Shown here: positions 8,089 through 17,922 of the stretch, one piece after another
Numbering within the stretch: the stretch's first letter is position 1
Layout: each line of letters opens with the position of its first letter
NCBI RefSeq assembly: GCF_041807905.1
Contig: NZ_JBGVSA010000017.1
Coordinates: forward strand, 34,576 to 98,575
Direction: 5' to 3'
Length of the DNA: 64,000 nucleotides
Source of the DNA: JBGVSA01 sp041807905
GTDB taxonomy: Bacteria > Pseudomonadota > Gammaproteobacteria > Burkholderiales > Rhodocyclaceae
Notes under the pieces: generated by a model
Seen by the model: the letters and a program-made list of their open reading frames with translations, nothing else
What the model was told of the DNA's origin: nothing
Database searches by the model: none
Program-made: the position numbers and the translations under genes

Positions 8089-9434
8089 TGCGCACGCCAA
8101 AGATGGGCCGCATGTTCTGGAAGATCCTGCTCGGATTCTGGCTGACATTGTTCCTGCTTGGCTTGGGCGTGGCAGTCGGTATCACCATCTACCAGGAAGC
8201 GCGGTCCAGGGAAAACGCGCTCGCCATCGGTCCCCGTGCGGATTTTCTCTCTGCCACCATGGCGTTGGCGTTGACCCATGCCGAGCCTTCGCGCGAAGCC
8301 GAACTGATGCGCAATTGGCCGCATTCGCGCGGCGAGCCGCCGCTTGTGGTCGATGAGGAAGGGCATGATCTGCTGGGCCGTCCGGTGCCTTCTCGCGCGC
8401 TGGAACTGGCGCGGAACTGGGTCGAGGCTTCGCCCGATGATGGTCCGGCGCGAGCCGCGACGACCAGTGATGGCCGACGACTGCTGGTTTTCTCGCCGGC
8501 GGGGCCCCGGCGCGGTGGCCCTGGCCGCCCACCGTTCGTGCCGATCCAGGACGCCCGCATGATCATGGCGATCATGGCCGTGGTGGCGGGCTTGCTCTTT
8601 TCGGCATTGCTGGCCCGCAACCTGGCTCGTCCGATCCGCAGTCTGCGCGCCGGATTCGACGCCTTGGCCGAAGGCCGGCTGGATACCCGCATCGGCAGCG
8701 AAGTCACCCGTCGAGCCGATGAGCTGGGCCAATTGGGGCGTGACTTCGACAGCATGGCGCAGCGGCTGGGCCAGTTGGCTGCCACCCGCGATCGGCTGCT
8801 GCACGACATCTCGCACGAGTTGCGTTCGCCGTTGGCACGTCTGGAAGTGGCGGTCGAGCTGGCGCGCCGGCAGCCGGAGACTGTGGGCGCGGCGCTGGAT
8901 CGCATCGAGCGCGAATCGCAGCGACTCGACGCGCTGGTGGGCGAAGTGCTGACCATGGCCCGCATGGAGTCGGGCGCCATGATGGCTGGCGACGACTACG
9001 TCGACGTGAACGAACTGCTGCGCACCATTGCTGACGACGCCAGTTTCGAGAACGCGGACAGTGCGGGTATCCGGATCGTCGGCGACGTGGACGGTGAAAT
9101 CCTCATGCGCGGGCAGGGCGAACTGCTGTATCGGGCATTCGAAAACGTGATCCGCAACGCCATGCGTCATACGCCGGCCGGGACGGAAGTCGAAGTGCGC
9201 GTGCATCGCGGAGGTGACTCGGTAACGGTAGATATCGCCGATCAGGGAAGCGGGGTGCCCGAGAGCGAACTGGCGAGCATCTTCGAACCGTTCCATCGCG
9301 GGGCGGGCGGCGGTGGCTTCGGCCTTGGGCTGGCCATCGCGCAACGTGCCATCGAGGCGCATGGCGGACGCATCGTCGCCCGCAACGACAAAGGATTGGT
9401 GGTCTCGATCTTGCTGCCGCTGGGCAAGGCGTAA
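8085..9434 (+). CDS. Sensor histidine kinase, CpxA-like
   Basis: 449-residue inner-membrane kinase paired with the preceding regulator. TM1 is at about 11-35, a small periplasmic sensor at 36-155, TM2 at about 158-178, then HAMP, and a DHp domain with H-box LLHDISHELRSPLARL (phosphorylated His 244). The C-terminal HATPase_c domain shows N-box NVIRNAMRHTP, G1 DQGSGVP and G2 GFGLGLAIAQ. Organisation and H-box fit CpxA-type sensors of envelope stress. Two tandem ATGs (8085 and 8088) could start it. Confidence 0.87.
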   Translation: MMRTPKMGRMFWKILLGFWLTLFLLGLGVAVGITIYQEARSRENALAIGPRADFLSATMALALTHAEPSREAELMRNWPHSRGEPPLVVDEEGHDLLGRPVPSRALELARNWVEASPDDGPARAATTSDGRRLLVFSPAGPRRGGPGRPPFVPIQDARMIMAIMAVVAGLLFSALLARNLARPIRSLRAGFDALAEGRLDTRIGSEVTRRADELGQLGRDFDSMAQRLGQLAATRDRLLHDISHELRSPLARLEVAVELARRQPETVGAALDRIERESQRLDALVGEVLTMARMESGAMMAGDDYVDVNELLRTIADDASFENADSAGIRIVGDVDGEILMRGQGELLYRAFENVIRNAMRHTPAGTEVEVRVHRGGDSVTVDIADQGSGVPESELASIFEPFHRGAGGGGFGLGLAIAQRAIEAHGGRIVARNDKGLVVSILLPLGKA

Positions 9435-9459
9435 GACACGCGCGCGCGGGCCCGATGCT

Positions 9460-9487
9460 TTGGCGAAAAGCCGGCCTGCGCTATAAT
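9460..9487 (+). promoter_or_regulatory. Sigma-70 promoter of pyrG
   Basis: Perfect -10 TATAAT at 9482-9487 and -35-like TTGGCG at 9460-9465 with a 16-base spacer, 25 bases before the pyrG ATG. The expected transcript start near 9494 leaves a leader of about 20 bases with a T-rich patch. Initiation-site pyrimidine control, as known for some pyrG genes, is possible but not shown. Confidence 0.65.
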
Positions 9488-9512
9488 CCTTTTTTCCCGC
9501 TGTCGAACTTCC

Positions 9513-11165
<1,653 letters not shown>

Positions 11166-11234
11166 ACGTGCGCCGCCCGTGGCTCCGCTTCGCGGAGCTG
11201 CGTGCGGGCACAGGTATCCGATCGGAGAGCAGTC

Positions 11235-12074
11235 ATGAAACTATGTGGATTCGAAGCCGGGCTGGACCGCCCGTTCTTCCTGATTGCCGGCAATTGCGTG
11301 ATCGAGTCGCGCGACATGGCTATCGAGACCGCCAGCGAGCTGAAGGAGATCACCAGCGCGCTGGGCATTCCGTTCATCTTCAAGTCGTCGTACGACAAGG
11401 CCAACCGCAGCTCGGGCAAGAGTTTTCGTGGCCTGGGCATGCAGAAGGGCCTGGATATCCTGGCCGAGGTGCGCGAAGTCGTTGGGGTGCCGGTGCTGAC
11501 CGACGTGCATACGTCAGAAGAAGCGCCGGTGGTGGCGCAGTACGTGGACGTCTTGCAGACCCCGGCTTTCCTTGCTCGCCAGACCGATTTCATCCACGCC
11601 GTGGCGGCGACCGGCAAGCCGGTCAACATCAAGAAGGGCCAGTTCATGGCGCCGGGCGACATGAAACAGGTCGTCATGAAGGCGCGCGAGGCCAATGGCG
11701 GCGCGGATACCATCATGGTGTGCGAACGCGGCGCTTCGTTCGGCTATAACAATCTCGTGTCCGACATGCGGGGCCTGGCCATCATGCGCGAGACCGGCTG
11801 CCCGGTCGTGTTCGATGCCACCCATTCCGTTCAGTTGCCGGGCGGGCAGGGCGACAAGAGCGGTGGCCAGCGCGAATTCGTACCGGTCCTGGCACGCGCG
11901 GCGGTGGCTTCCGGCGTGGCCGGCGTGTTCATGGAAACGCACCGCAATCCCGCCGAAGCCTTGTCGGACGGCCCCAACGCATGGCCGCTGGGGCGCATGC
12001 GCGAGTTGCTTACAGTGCTCAAGGAAATCGACAGCCTCGTCAAGCGAAGCCCGCTTGCCGAGACTACCCTGTAA
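11235..12074 (+). CDS. kdsA: 3-deoxy-8-phosphooctulonate (KDO-8-P) synthase
   Basis: 279-residue TIM-barrel aldolase that condenses phosphoenolpyruvate with arabinose-5-phosphate to make KDO-8-P for lipopolysaccharide inner core. Family-specific stretches include the PEP/A5P-binding FKSSYDKANRSS, SFRGLG, VNIKKGQFMAP, and the C-terminal FMETHRNP. ATG 11235 is chosen over an upstream frame because GGAGAG lies just before it and the protein then starts at the conserved KLCGFEAG. Its position between pyrG and eno is conserved in related genomes. Confidence 0.97.
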   Translation: MKLCGFEAGLDRPFFLIAGNCVIESRDMAIETASELKEITSALGIPFIFKSSYDKANRSSGKSFRGLGMQKGLDILAEVREVVGVPVLTDVHTSEEAPVVAQYVDVLQTPAFLARQTDFIHAVAATGKPVNIKKGQFMAPGDMKQVVMKAREANGGADTIMVCERGASFGYNNLVSDMRGLAIMRETGCPVVFDATHSVQLPGGQGDKSGGQREFVPVLARAAVASGVAGVFMETHRNPAEALSDGPNAWPLGRMRELLTVLKEIDSLVKRSPLAETTL

Positions 12075-12077
12075 GTC

Positions 12078-12371
12078 ATGATCAATCATCTGGTGCTATT
12101 CCGCTTCAAGTCGGGCGTCTTGGCCGATTCGGATGCGGTTCGGCACGTGCATGCGGCAATGCAAGAGCTTCCGGGCAAAGTGCCGGGCATCCGTGCCTGG
12201 CAGCACGGCTTCAACGTGACGCCTGACGCCGACGCGTGGGACTACGCGTTGTCGGCTGCTTTTGACGACAAGCAGACTCTGTTTGCTTATTTCGAGCATC
12301 CTGCACACCTTGATGTGCTGGCGCTATGGAATGAGCTGGCTGAGTTAAGTTTTGTCGATATTGAAGGTTAA
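12078..12371 (+). CDS. Dabb-domain (stress-responsive alpha/beta barrel) protein
   Basis: 97-residue cytoplasmic protein. It begins MINHLVLFRFKSGV and contains the dimeric ferredoxin-like alpha/beta pattern with SAAFDDKQTLFAYFEHPAHLDV, typical of the stress-responsive Dabb family. It starts four bases after the kdsA stop, so it is likely co-transcribed. The molecular function of these small proteins in bacteria is mostly unassigned; a role in KDO or glycolytic metabolism is not indicated by the sequence. Confidence 0.8.
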   Translation: MINHLVLFRFKSGVLADSDAVRHVHAAMQELPGKVPGIRAWQHGFNVTPDADAWDYALSAAFDDKQTLFAYFEHPAHLDVLALWNELAELSFVDIEG

Positions 12372-12479
12372 GAATTCTGACCGCTTTCCTGTCATGGAAG
12401 ACGGCCAGCATGCAGTCTCCCACCGCCGCGGCGAAGCCGCCGCGTCCGTTATTAGCACCTTGAATAAAAGGAATGAGGC

Positions 12480-13769
12480 ATGAGTGCAATTGTTGAAGTC
12501 ATCGCACGCGAGATTCTCGATTCTCGTGGCAACCCGACCGTTGAAGCCGATGTGCTGCTCGAATCTGGCGTGATGGGCCGTGCGGCCGTGCCGTCGGGCG
12601 CGTCGACCGGTTCGCGTGAAGCCATCGAACTGCGTGATGGTGACGCCTCCCGCTACCTGGGCAAGGGCGTACTCAAGGCTGTCGAGAATATCAACACCGA
12701 AATCTGTGAAGCGCTGATCGGCCTGAACGCCGAAGAGCAAGCCTTCATCGACAAGACCATGCTCGACCTGGACGGCACCGAGAACAAGTCGCGCCTGGGT
12801 GCGAACGCCATCCTGGCCGTGTCGATGGCCGTGGCCAAGGCCGCCGCTGAAGAAGCCGGCCTGCCGCTGTACCGTTACCTGGGTGGCGCCTATGGTGTTT
12901 CCCTGCCGGTGCCGATGATGAACGTCATCAACGGCGGCGCACACGCCAACAACAGCCTGGATTTCCAGGAATGCATGATCATGCCGGTGGGCGCGACTTC
13001 CTTCCGCGAAGCCCTGCGTTGCGGCGCCGAAATCTTCCACAACCTGAAGAAGCTGGTCGACAAGAAGGGCTACCCGACGACCGTTGGCGACGAAGGCGGC
13101 TTTGCCCCGAACGTCTCCGGCGCGCAAGAAGCGCTGGAACTGATCATGGAAGCCATTTCCAAGGCCGGCTACGAAGCAGGCAAGGACGTGGTGCTGGCAC
13201 TGGACTGTGCCGCTTCCGAGTACTACAAGAACGGCAAGTACGAAATGGAAGGCGAAAAGCTGTCGCTGACGTCCGAGCAGAACGTCGACTTCCTCGCCAA
13301 CCTGGTGGACAAGTTCCCCATCGTGTCCATCGAAGACGGCATGGCCGAGCAGGATTGGGACGGCTGGAAGCTGCTGACCGACCGCCTGGGCGGCAAGGTG
13401 CAACTGGTGGGTGACGACCTGTTCGTGACCAACACCAAGATCCTGAAAGAAGGCATCGACAAGGGCATCTGCAACTCGATCCTCATCAAGGTCAACCAGA
13501 TCGGTTCGCTGACCGAAACCTTTGCTGCCGTCGAAATGGCCAAGCGCGCGGGCTACACCGCCGTGATCTCGCATCGTTCGGGCGAAACCGAAGACTCCAC
13601 CATCGCCGACATCGCGGTGGGCCTGAACGCCGGCCAGATCAAGACTGGTTCGCTGTCGCGTTCCGACCGCGTTGCCAAGTACAACCAGCTCATCCGCATC
13701 GAGGAAGATCTGGGCGACGTGGCTTACTACCCGGGTCGTACGGCCTTCTACAATCTGCGCCAGAAGTAA
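12480..13769 (+). CDS. eno: Enolase
   Basis: 429-residue glycolytic enzyme converting 2-phosphoglycerate to phosphoenolpyruvate; also a usual RNA-degradosome partner. Signature regions are GNPTVEADVLL, the mobile loop SGASTGSREA, the metal ligands in LALDCAA, SIEDGMAEQDW and LVGDDLFVTN, and the catalytic lysine region ILIKVNQIGSLTET with SHRSGETED. Length is standard. An AGGAATGAGG stretch just before the ATG provides the ribosome site. An intrinsic terminator follows. Confidence 0.98.
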   Translation: MSAIVEVIAREILDSRGNPTVEADVLLESGVMGRAAVPSGASTGSREAIELRDGDASRYLGKGVLKAVENINTEICEALIGLNAEEQAFIDKTMLDLDGTENKSRLGANAILAVSMAVAKAAAEEAGLPLYRYLGGAYGVSLPVPMMNVINGGAHANNSLDFQECMIMPVGATSFREALRCGAEIFHNLKKLVDKKGYPTTVGDEGGFAPNVSGAQEALELIMEAISKAGYEAGKDVVLALDCAASEYYKNGKYEMEGEKLSLTSEQNVDFLANLVDKFPIVSIEDGMAEQDWDGWKLLTDRLGGKVQLVGDDLFVTNTKILKEGIDKGICNSILIKVNQIGSLTETFAAVEMAKRAGYTAVISHRSGETEDSTIADIAVGLNAGQIKTGSLSRSDRVAKYNQLIRIEEDLGDVAYYPGRTAFYNLRQK

Positions 13770-13794
13770 TCTGCGCCGATTAGGCTGATAGAAT

Positions 13795-13824
13795 CGAGGT
13801 CGCTGCGGCGGCCTCGTTTCTTTT
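13795..13824 (+). terminator. Rho-independent terminator after eno
   Basis: CGAGGTCGC (13795-13803) pairs with GCGGCCTCG (13808-13816) with one G-U pair around TGCG, followed by TTTCTTTT. It ends the kdsA-eno transcript 25 bases past the eno stop and 35 bases before ftsB. Confidence 0.7.
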
Positions 13825-13858
13825 GTGCCGTCCGAATGACAACTCTCATACTGATTCC

Positions 13859-14185
13859 ATGCGTTGGCCTGCGCTGATCCTGCTGGTTCTTCTCCTGATG
13901 TTGCAGTACCCGCTGTGGTTTGGTCGCGGAGGCTATCTGCAGGTGCGCGAAGCCCAGGCCCAGCTCGAAGCCATTCGTCAGGACAACCAGAAGCTCGAAC
14001 AGCGCAACGCCGACATGGCGGCCGAGGTGAAAGACCTGAAGTCCGGTTTCGACGCCATTGAAGAGCGGGCACGCTTCGAGATCGGCCTCATCAAGCCCGG
14101 CGAAAAATTCATGCAATTGCCGGCCTTGCCCAATCCATCCGCGACGGATTCTGCGTCTGCACCGGCAGCCGCGCCTGCGCGCTGA
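13859..14185 (+). CDS. ftsB: Cell-division protein FtsB
   Basis: 108-residue bitopic inner-membrane protein of the FtsQLB subcomplex of the divisome. A single N-terminal membrane segment (about 4-20, ALILLVLLLMLQYPLW) is followed by FGRGGYLQV, a coiled coil (about 30-72) and the conserved ARFEIGLIKPGEKF. The C-terminal tail is rich in alanine, serine and proline. Start 13859 is an internal ATG of a longer frame and places the membrane segment at the N-terminus. Location directly behind eno is the conserved place for ftsB. Confidence 0.93.
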   Translation: MRWPALILLVLLLMLQYPLWFGRGGYLQVREAQAQLEAIRQDNQKLEQRNADMAAEVKDLKSGFDAIEERARFEIGLIKPGEKFMQLPALPNPSATDSASAPAAAPAR

Positions 14186-14245
14186 GCTTTCCCGAAAAAT
14201 CCCTGGCTGCAAGTGTTGCGACGCCGCCTGCGTCGCCGCGATGTG

Positions 14246-14749
14246 CTACGCGCTGAACAGACTGCGCGCCGCGGTATAGCGCGTGGCGAAGTAGCGGTTG
14301 TCCATGTTCTCGATGCGAACCTTGCCACGCGACGATGGCGCGTGAACGAAGCGTCCGTTGCCGAGAAAGATCCCCATGTGCGAGAACGGCTGCCCCGTGG
14401 TGTTGAAGAACACCAGGTCAGCCGGCTGCACAGCCTGGCGGTCGATCGAACGCGTGATCGAGGCGATCTGCGCCGCGTTGTGGGGCAGCCGGCGGCCGCT
14501 GACGCGCTCGACGATGTAGGCCACCATGCCGCTGCAATCGAGCCCGGCTTCCGGGTTATTGCCACCGAATTTGTAGCCCGTGTCGATCAGGCCCAGGGCG
14601 TACAACACGATTTCGTTGGCGACGTCGGGGGAATCGAGCGCGAATGCCGGTGCGCGCCCGGGCGCAGGAGACGTGGGGGGCGTCGGTGTCGTGCTGCAGG
14701 CGGCCAGCGCGAGCGCGATGCCCGATACGACGAAGTCGCGGCGATTCAT
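14246..14749 (-). CDS. NlpC/P60-family lipoprotein (cell-wall peptidase)
   Basis: 167-residue protein with lipoprotein signal MNRRDFVVSGIALALAAC (lipid-modified Cys 18). A proline-rich linker precedes a papain-like NlpC/P60 domain. Catalytic residues are Cys 72 in GLDCSGMVAYIV and His 124 in PFSHMGIFLGNG, with RFVHAPSSRGKV after it. Members cleave peptidoglycan stem peptides. Its ATG overlaps the dtd stop by four bases, so it is last in a leftward dtd-nlpC pair. It is convergent with ftsB, with a small hairpin (GCGACGC/GCGTCGC, 14218-14236) between them. Confidence 0.88.
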   Translation of the reverse strand: MNRRDFVVSGIALALAACSTTPTPPTSPAPGRAPAFALDSPDVANEIVLYALGLIDTGYKFGGNNPEAGLDCSGMVAYIVERVSGRRLPHNAAQIASITRSIDRQAVQPADLVFFNTTGQPFSHMGIFLGNGRFVHAPSSRGKVRIENMDNRYFATRYTAARSLFSA

Positions 14750-15183
14750 GCTTCCAGCCAGAACGTGACTGGCCCGTCGTTGATGAGGCTGACTTGCATG
14801 TCCGCGGCGAACTGCCCGGTCGCCACGTTGGCGTGTTCCACCTTGGCCAGCCCGACGAGATAGTCGAAGAGCTCGCGTGCCCGATCCGGCGGTGCGGCGC
14901 GCGTGAAGCTCGGCCGCGTGCCCTTCTTGGTGTCCGCCGCGAGCGTGAATTGCGACACCAGCATGAGCCCGCCCGCGACATCGCGCAGCGAGCGGTTCAT
15001 GCGACCTTCGTCGTCGCCAAAGACGCGATAGTTGAGCACTTTGTCCAGCAGGCGCCGGGCGTGTTCCGGTCCGTCATCGGGTTGCACGGCCACCAGTGCC
15101 AGCAACCCTTGGCCGATGTCTCCCACGACCTTGTCGTCGACCCGCACCGTGCATTCGCGTACCCGCTGGATCAGGGCAATCAT
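14746..15183 (-). CDS. dtd: D-aminoacyl-tRNA deacylase
   Basis: 145-residue homodimeric editing enzyme that hydrolyses D-aminoacyl-tRNA (and Gly-tRNA-Ala). The diagnostic motifs are visible: LIQRVRECTVRVDDKVVG at the N-terminus, LMLVSQFTLAADT for the SQxxL motif, and NDGPVTFWLEA at the C-terminus for the Gly-cisPro-like NxGPxT motif. Length is exactly typical. It overlaps the NlpC/P60 gene downstream and lies four bases from the SIMPL-domain gene upstream, so the three are likely one transcript. Confidence 0.96.
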   Translation of the reverse strand: MIALIQRVRECTVRVDDKVVGDIGQGLLALVAVQPDDGPEHARRLLDKVLNYRVFGDDEGRMNRSLRDVAGGLMLVSQFTLAADTKKGTRPSFTRAAPPDRARELFDYLVGLAKVEHANVATGQFAADMQVSLINDGPVTFWLEA

Positions 15184-15187
15184 CCGG

Positions 15188-15889
15188 TCAGTCCGTCAAC
15201 TCGACAGTGCCATTGACGTTGACCGTCACCATGCTCTCGCCGGCTTCGATCGGGGCGGGCGCTGGCGCGGCGGCTGCGTCCATCATCATCACTGTGCTCT
15301 TGCGGGCGAAGATCGGGCGCATGCTGTTGGTATTCACGTTGAGATCCCGGATGCGGAAGTGCTTGCCCAGCGCGCGGGCGGCGACTTCGGCACGTGCCTG
15401 GAAGGCCTGGATGGCGTCGACCATGGTCTCGTCGGCGACGCGCTTCTGCGTTTCGGGAGAGGGCATCAGGTTGAGTTGCTGCACGGCCGTGATGCTCTGC
15501 AGCTTGCCTGTCAGTTCCGACAACGCGGGGATATCGGTCGACTGCAGCGAGAGTTCCGAACGCATGCGCCAGCTTTCGATGCGCGTGCTGTTCTTGACGT
15601 AGATGGGGAAGGTCTGGGTACCCGCGCTCTGCGTCTTGACCGTGGCGTACGACTTCGTCATTGCCAGCGCTTCATTGATGCGCTGATTGACGCGTTTCGC
15701 CAGTTCGGCGGGATTGCTACCCGATTCCTCGACGAACACATTGACCTGACCCATGTCGTTCGGAGCAGGGCGGGCAGCGTCGGCGGACAGCGTGATCGTT
15801 GGTGTCGAAGGTCTTGCGGGCAGAGGCGTCTGCGCCCATGCGGAAGTCGTTGCCAGGGCGATTACGCAGGCGAGGGGAGCGATTTTCAT
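15188..15889 (-). CDS. SIMPL-domain (DUF541) periplasmic protein
   Basis: 233-residue protein with a Sec signal (KIAPLACVIALATTSAWAQ) followed by a SIMPL/DUF541 domain. Visible family features are the early acidic strand QVNVFVEESGSNPAELAKRVNQ, YATVKTQSAG and the late MVDAIQAFQARAEVAARALGK with a C-terminal VTVNVNGTVEL strand. Homologues such as BP26 form channel-like oligomers, but the function is not defined. ATG 15889 is preferred over an ATG 17 codons upstream because it starts the signal peptide and has AAGG upstream. It is probably co-transcribed with dtd. Confidence 0.8.
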   Translation of the reverse strand: MKIAPLACVIALATTSAWAQTPLPARPSTPTITLSADAARPAPNDMGQVNVFVEESGSNPAELAKRVNQRINEALAMTKSYATVKTQSAGTQTFPIYVKNSTRIESWRMRSELSLQSTDIPALSELTGKLQSITAVQQLNLMPSPETQKRVADETMVDAIQAFQARAEVAARALGKHFRIRDLNVNTNSMRPIFARKSTVMMMDAAAAPAPAPIEAGESMVTVNVNGTVELTD

Positions 15890-15987
15890 GTCGGTACCTT
15901 TCTTGTCAAACGGCATATCGACACACCTGGGGCGGTTCATGTTCCCCGCGCATTGTTACTGCGCTTGTCGGCGGCGGCCTCCGCGCA

Positions 15988-16512
15988 TCAATCGATGCGG
16001 CGCAATCCCTGGCGATAGCTGGCGGCATTGATGATGTAGCCGGCTGCATTCGCCATCAGGCGCGCCATTTCGACATCGGTCAGTTCGCGGATGACGCGGC
16101 CCGGCGTGCCGACGACCAGCGAACGATCGGGAATCACCTTGTTTTCGGGGATCAGCGTATTGGCGCCGATCAGGCAATGCTTGCCAATGACAGCTCCATT
16201 GAGCACCACCGCGTTGATACCGATGAGCGTGCCGTCACCGATCGTGCAGCCATGCAGGACGGCCTGGTGGCCCACGGTGACGTCGTTGCCGACGGTCAGC
16301 GGAATCCCTTCGTCGGTATGCATGACCGCGTTGTCCTGCACGTTGCTGCGTGCACCAATGACGATCGGCTCATGGTCGCCACGCAGCGTTGCGCCGAACC
16401 ACACGCTCACATCGTCACCGAGCGTCACCGTGCCGATCACGTGGGCACTGTCGGCCACCCACACGTTTTCGCCGATCTCGGGCACCCGCTCATTCAAGGC
16501 ATAGATCGCCAT
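15988..16512 (-). CDS. Gamma-carbonic-anhydrase-like hexapeptide protein (YrdA/PaaY type)
   Basis: 174-residue left-handed beta-helix protein with repeating hexapeptides ([LIV]G-type) across residues about 15-140. The three metal-ligand histidines expected for gamma-CA folds are present: H65 in AVMHTDEG and H82/H87 in VGHQAVLHGC. RGDHEPIVIG is also typical. It would form a zinc- or iron-binding homotrimer in the cytoplasm. Many members of this branch have little or no carbonic anhydrase activity, so the reaction is uncertain. Confidence 0.85.
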   Translation of the reverse strand: MAIYALNERVPEIGENVWVADSAHVIGTVTLGDDVSVWFGATLRGDHEPIVIGARSNVQDNAVMHTDEGIPLTVGNDVTVGHQAVLHGCTIGDGTLIGINAVVLNGAVIGKHCLIGANTLIPENKVIPDRSLVVGTPGRVIRELTDVEMARLMANAAGYIINAASYRQGLRRID

Positions 16513-16592
16513 CGTCGCTTACTCTTTCTGAACCATGTTCGTGCTGCAATGCGGCTGAAATGATAACAGCCGCGCGCCAATGGGGCGCAGAC

Positions 16593-17123
16593 TCAGCGGT
16601 CCGTCACCTCATCGAGCGCAATTTCCACCATGAGTTCGGTGGAAATTCCCTCCAGCGCGGCTTTCACTGCTGCGGGGTCGATACCTGCTCCGCCAGACAG
16701 GCGCGCGTTGGCATGGAACAACGTCTCGGCCGACATCGGTGCCGAGGAGGTGTACGTATCCAGCGCCTCGACATTCACCGCGTGGCGCGCCAGCACCTGT
16801 GACACCTCATGGACGATGCCCGGCCGATCGTGGCCGACGACCTCCAGCAGCCAGCTTCGCTGCACGGCTGGCGCTTCTGTCGACGCCACGCGCTTGGTGA
16901 CCACCTGCAGGGAGTCCAGTCCCGCGAGCGCGCTTTCGAGGGCGGCAGCCTGGGCGGACGGAATGCGCACGCGAACGATCCCGGCGAACTGGCCGCCGAG
17001 CTGCGCCATCGATGACTCCAACCAATTGCCCTCGTGGCGACTGATCGTCTCGGCAAGCGCCTGCACGAGTCCGGGCCGGTCGGAACCGATGGCCGTCAGA
17101 ACGATGTCCTGTGCGTCTGTCAT
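16593..17123 (-). CDS. Tandem ACT-domain protein, GcvR-like
   Basis: 176-residue protein with two ACT domains: residues about 6-85 (VLTAIGSDRPGLVQALAETI) and about 92-170 (LEVVGHDRPGIVHEVSQVL). This is the architecture of GcvR, the glycine-cleavage-system repressor partner, and of related amino-acid-sensing proteins. ATG 17123 fits the conserved start; a longer frame upstream has no support. No gcv genes are nearby, so the regulated target cannot be stated. Confidence 0.75.
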   Translation of the reverse strand: MTDAQDIVLTAIGSDRPGLVQALAETISRHEGNWLESSMAQLGGQFAGIVRVRIPSAQAAALESALAGLDSLQVVTKRVASTEAPAVQRSWLLEVVGHDRPGIVHEVSQVLARHAVNVEALDTYTSSAPMSAETLFHANARLSGGAGIDPAAVKAALEGISTELMVEIALDEVTDR

Positions 17124-17317
17124 ATCTAGTCCTTGTTGTATGTCAAATATTGCACGCCGCCGCCATATCTTCTGACAGATTTGGGTATGTGTGTGACGAA
17201 AAACGTCAGTCGACGGCTCGCGGTGCGTAGGAATGTATCCACGACGACCGGTCGCCGAATTGATAAGTGATTGAAGATGCGGGTATTTGTCCGCCCCCGA
17301 CGAACGGGCCGCCCAAG

Positions 17318-17333
17318 TGGCACATCGCTCGCT
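17318..17333 (+). promoter_or_regulatory. Sigma-54 (RpoN) promoter of the pilin gene
   Basis: TGGCAC at 17318-17323 and TCGCT at 17329-17333 keep the invariant -24 GG and -12 GC with the required ten bases between them (consensus TGGCAC-N5-TTGC, one mismatch). The start site expected near 17344 leaves a leader of about 56 bases. RpoN plus PilSR control of pilA is established in many type IV pilus systems. A short palindrome, TGACG-A5-CGTCA at 17194-17208, lies about 115 bases upstream and could bind an activator; that is a guess. Confidence 0.7.
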
Positions 17334-17400
17334 CAATAGGTGTCACGTACGGAGCAATTCCAACCTTCCGTCGTAACACTTATCTAGGGAGATTGATTCG

Positions 17401-17871
17401 ATGAAACGCGTTCAGCAAGGTTTTACCCTGATCGAACTGATGATCGTGGTGGCGATCATCGGTATCCTGGCCGCCGTCGCGCTGCCGGCTTACCAAGACT
17501 ACACCGTGCGTGCCAAGGTGTCGGAAGTCATTCTGGCTGCTTCGGCTTGCCGCACCACCATCACTGAGGCTTATCAGTCGATGAACTCATCCTCCACCCC
17601 GTCGGCCAACGGTTGGGGTTGCGAAGTGGCGTCGGGTTCGGGTTCGAAGTACGTCCAGCAAGTAGCTACGGACGACAAGGGTGTCGTGACCGTGACGGCG
17701 ACCGGCCTGAGCGAAATTAGCGGCAAGACCCTGAGCCTCACACCGTACATCGGCTCCGCTGCTGCCAATGGCGCCGCCGATGCTGGCAAATCGATCACCG
17801 AGTGGAAGTGCGCGCCGGGAACGAGCAATCCGCTGGACAAGAAGTACCTGCCGGGTTCCTGCAAGGGCTAA
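17401..17871 (+). CDS. pilA: Type IV pilin (PilA-like major pilin)
   Basis: 156-residue prepilin. A six-residue charged leader is followed by G7 and F8TLIELMIVVAIIGILAAVAL, the prepilin-peptidase site with Glu 5 of the mature protein and the N-terminal polymerisation helix. The globular part has four cysteines (50, 74, 137, 154), the last pair forming the usual C-terminal disulfide loop. A serine-rich patch MNSSSTPSAN (61-70) is a plausible O-glycosylation site. AGGGAG precedes the ATG, a sigma-54 promoter lies upstream and a strong terminator follows. The adjacent PglL-type locus suggests this pilin may be a glycan acceptor. Confidence 0.95.
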   Translation: MKRVQQGFTLIELMIVVAIIGILAAVALPAYQDYTVRAKVSEVILAASACRTTITEAYQSMNSSSTPSANGWGCEVASGSGSKYVQQVATDDKGVVTVTATGLSEISGKTLSLTPYIGSAAANGAADAGKSITEWKCAPGTSNPLDKKYLPGSCKG

Positions 17872-17889
17872 TCGGGCTTGAAGGAAAAG

Positions 17890-17918
17890 GGCCCTCCAAA
17901 TCGGAGGGCCTTTTTTTT
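17890..17918 (+). terminator. Rho-independent terminator after pilA
   Basis: GGCCCTCC (17890-17897) pairs with GGAGGGCC (17903-17910) around AAATC, followed by eight Ts (17911-17918). The next gene's ATG begins only four bases after the T-tract, so that gene needs read-through or its own promoter inside the pilin gene. Confidence 0.92.
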
Positions 17919-17922
17919 GACC

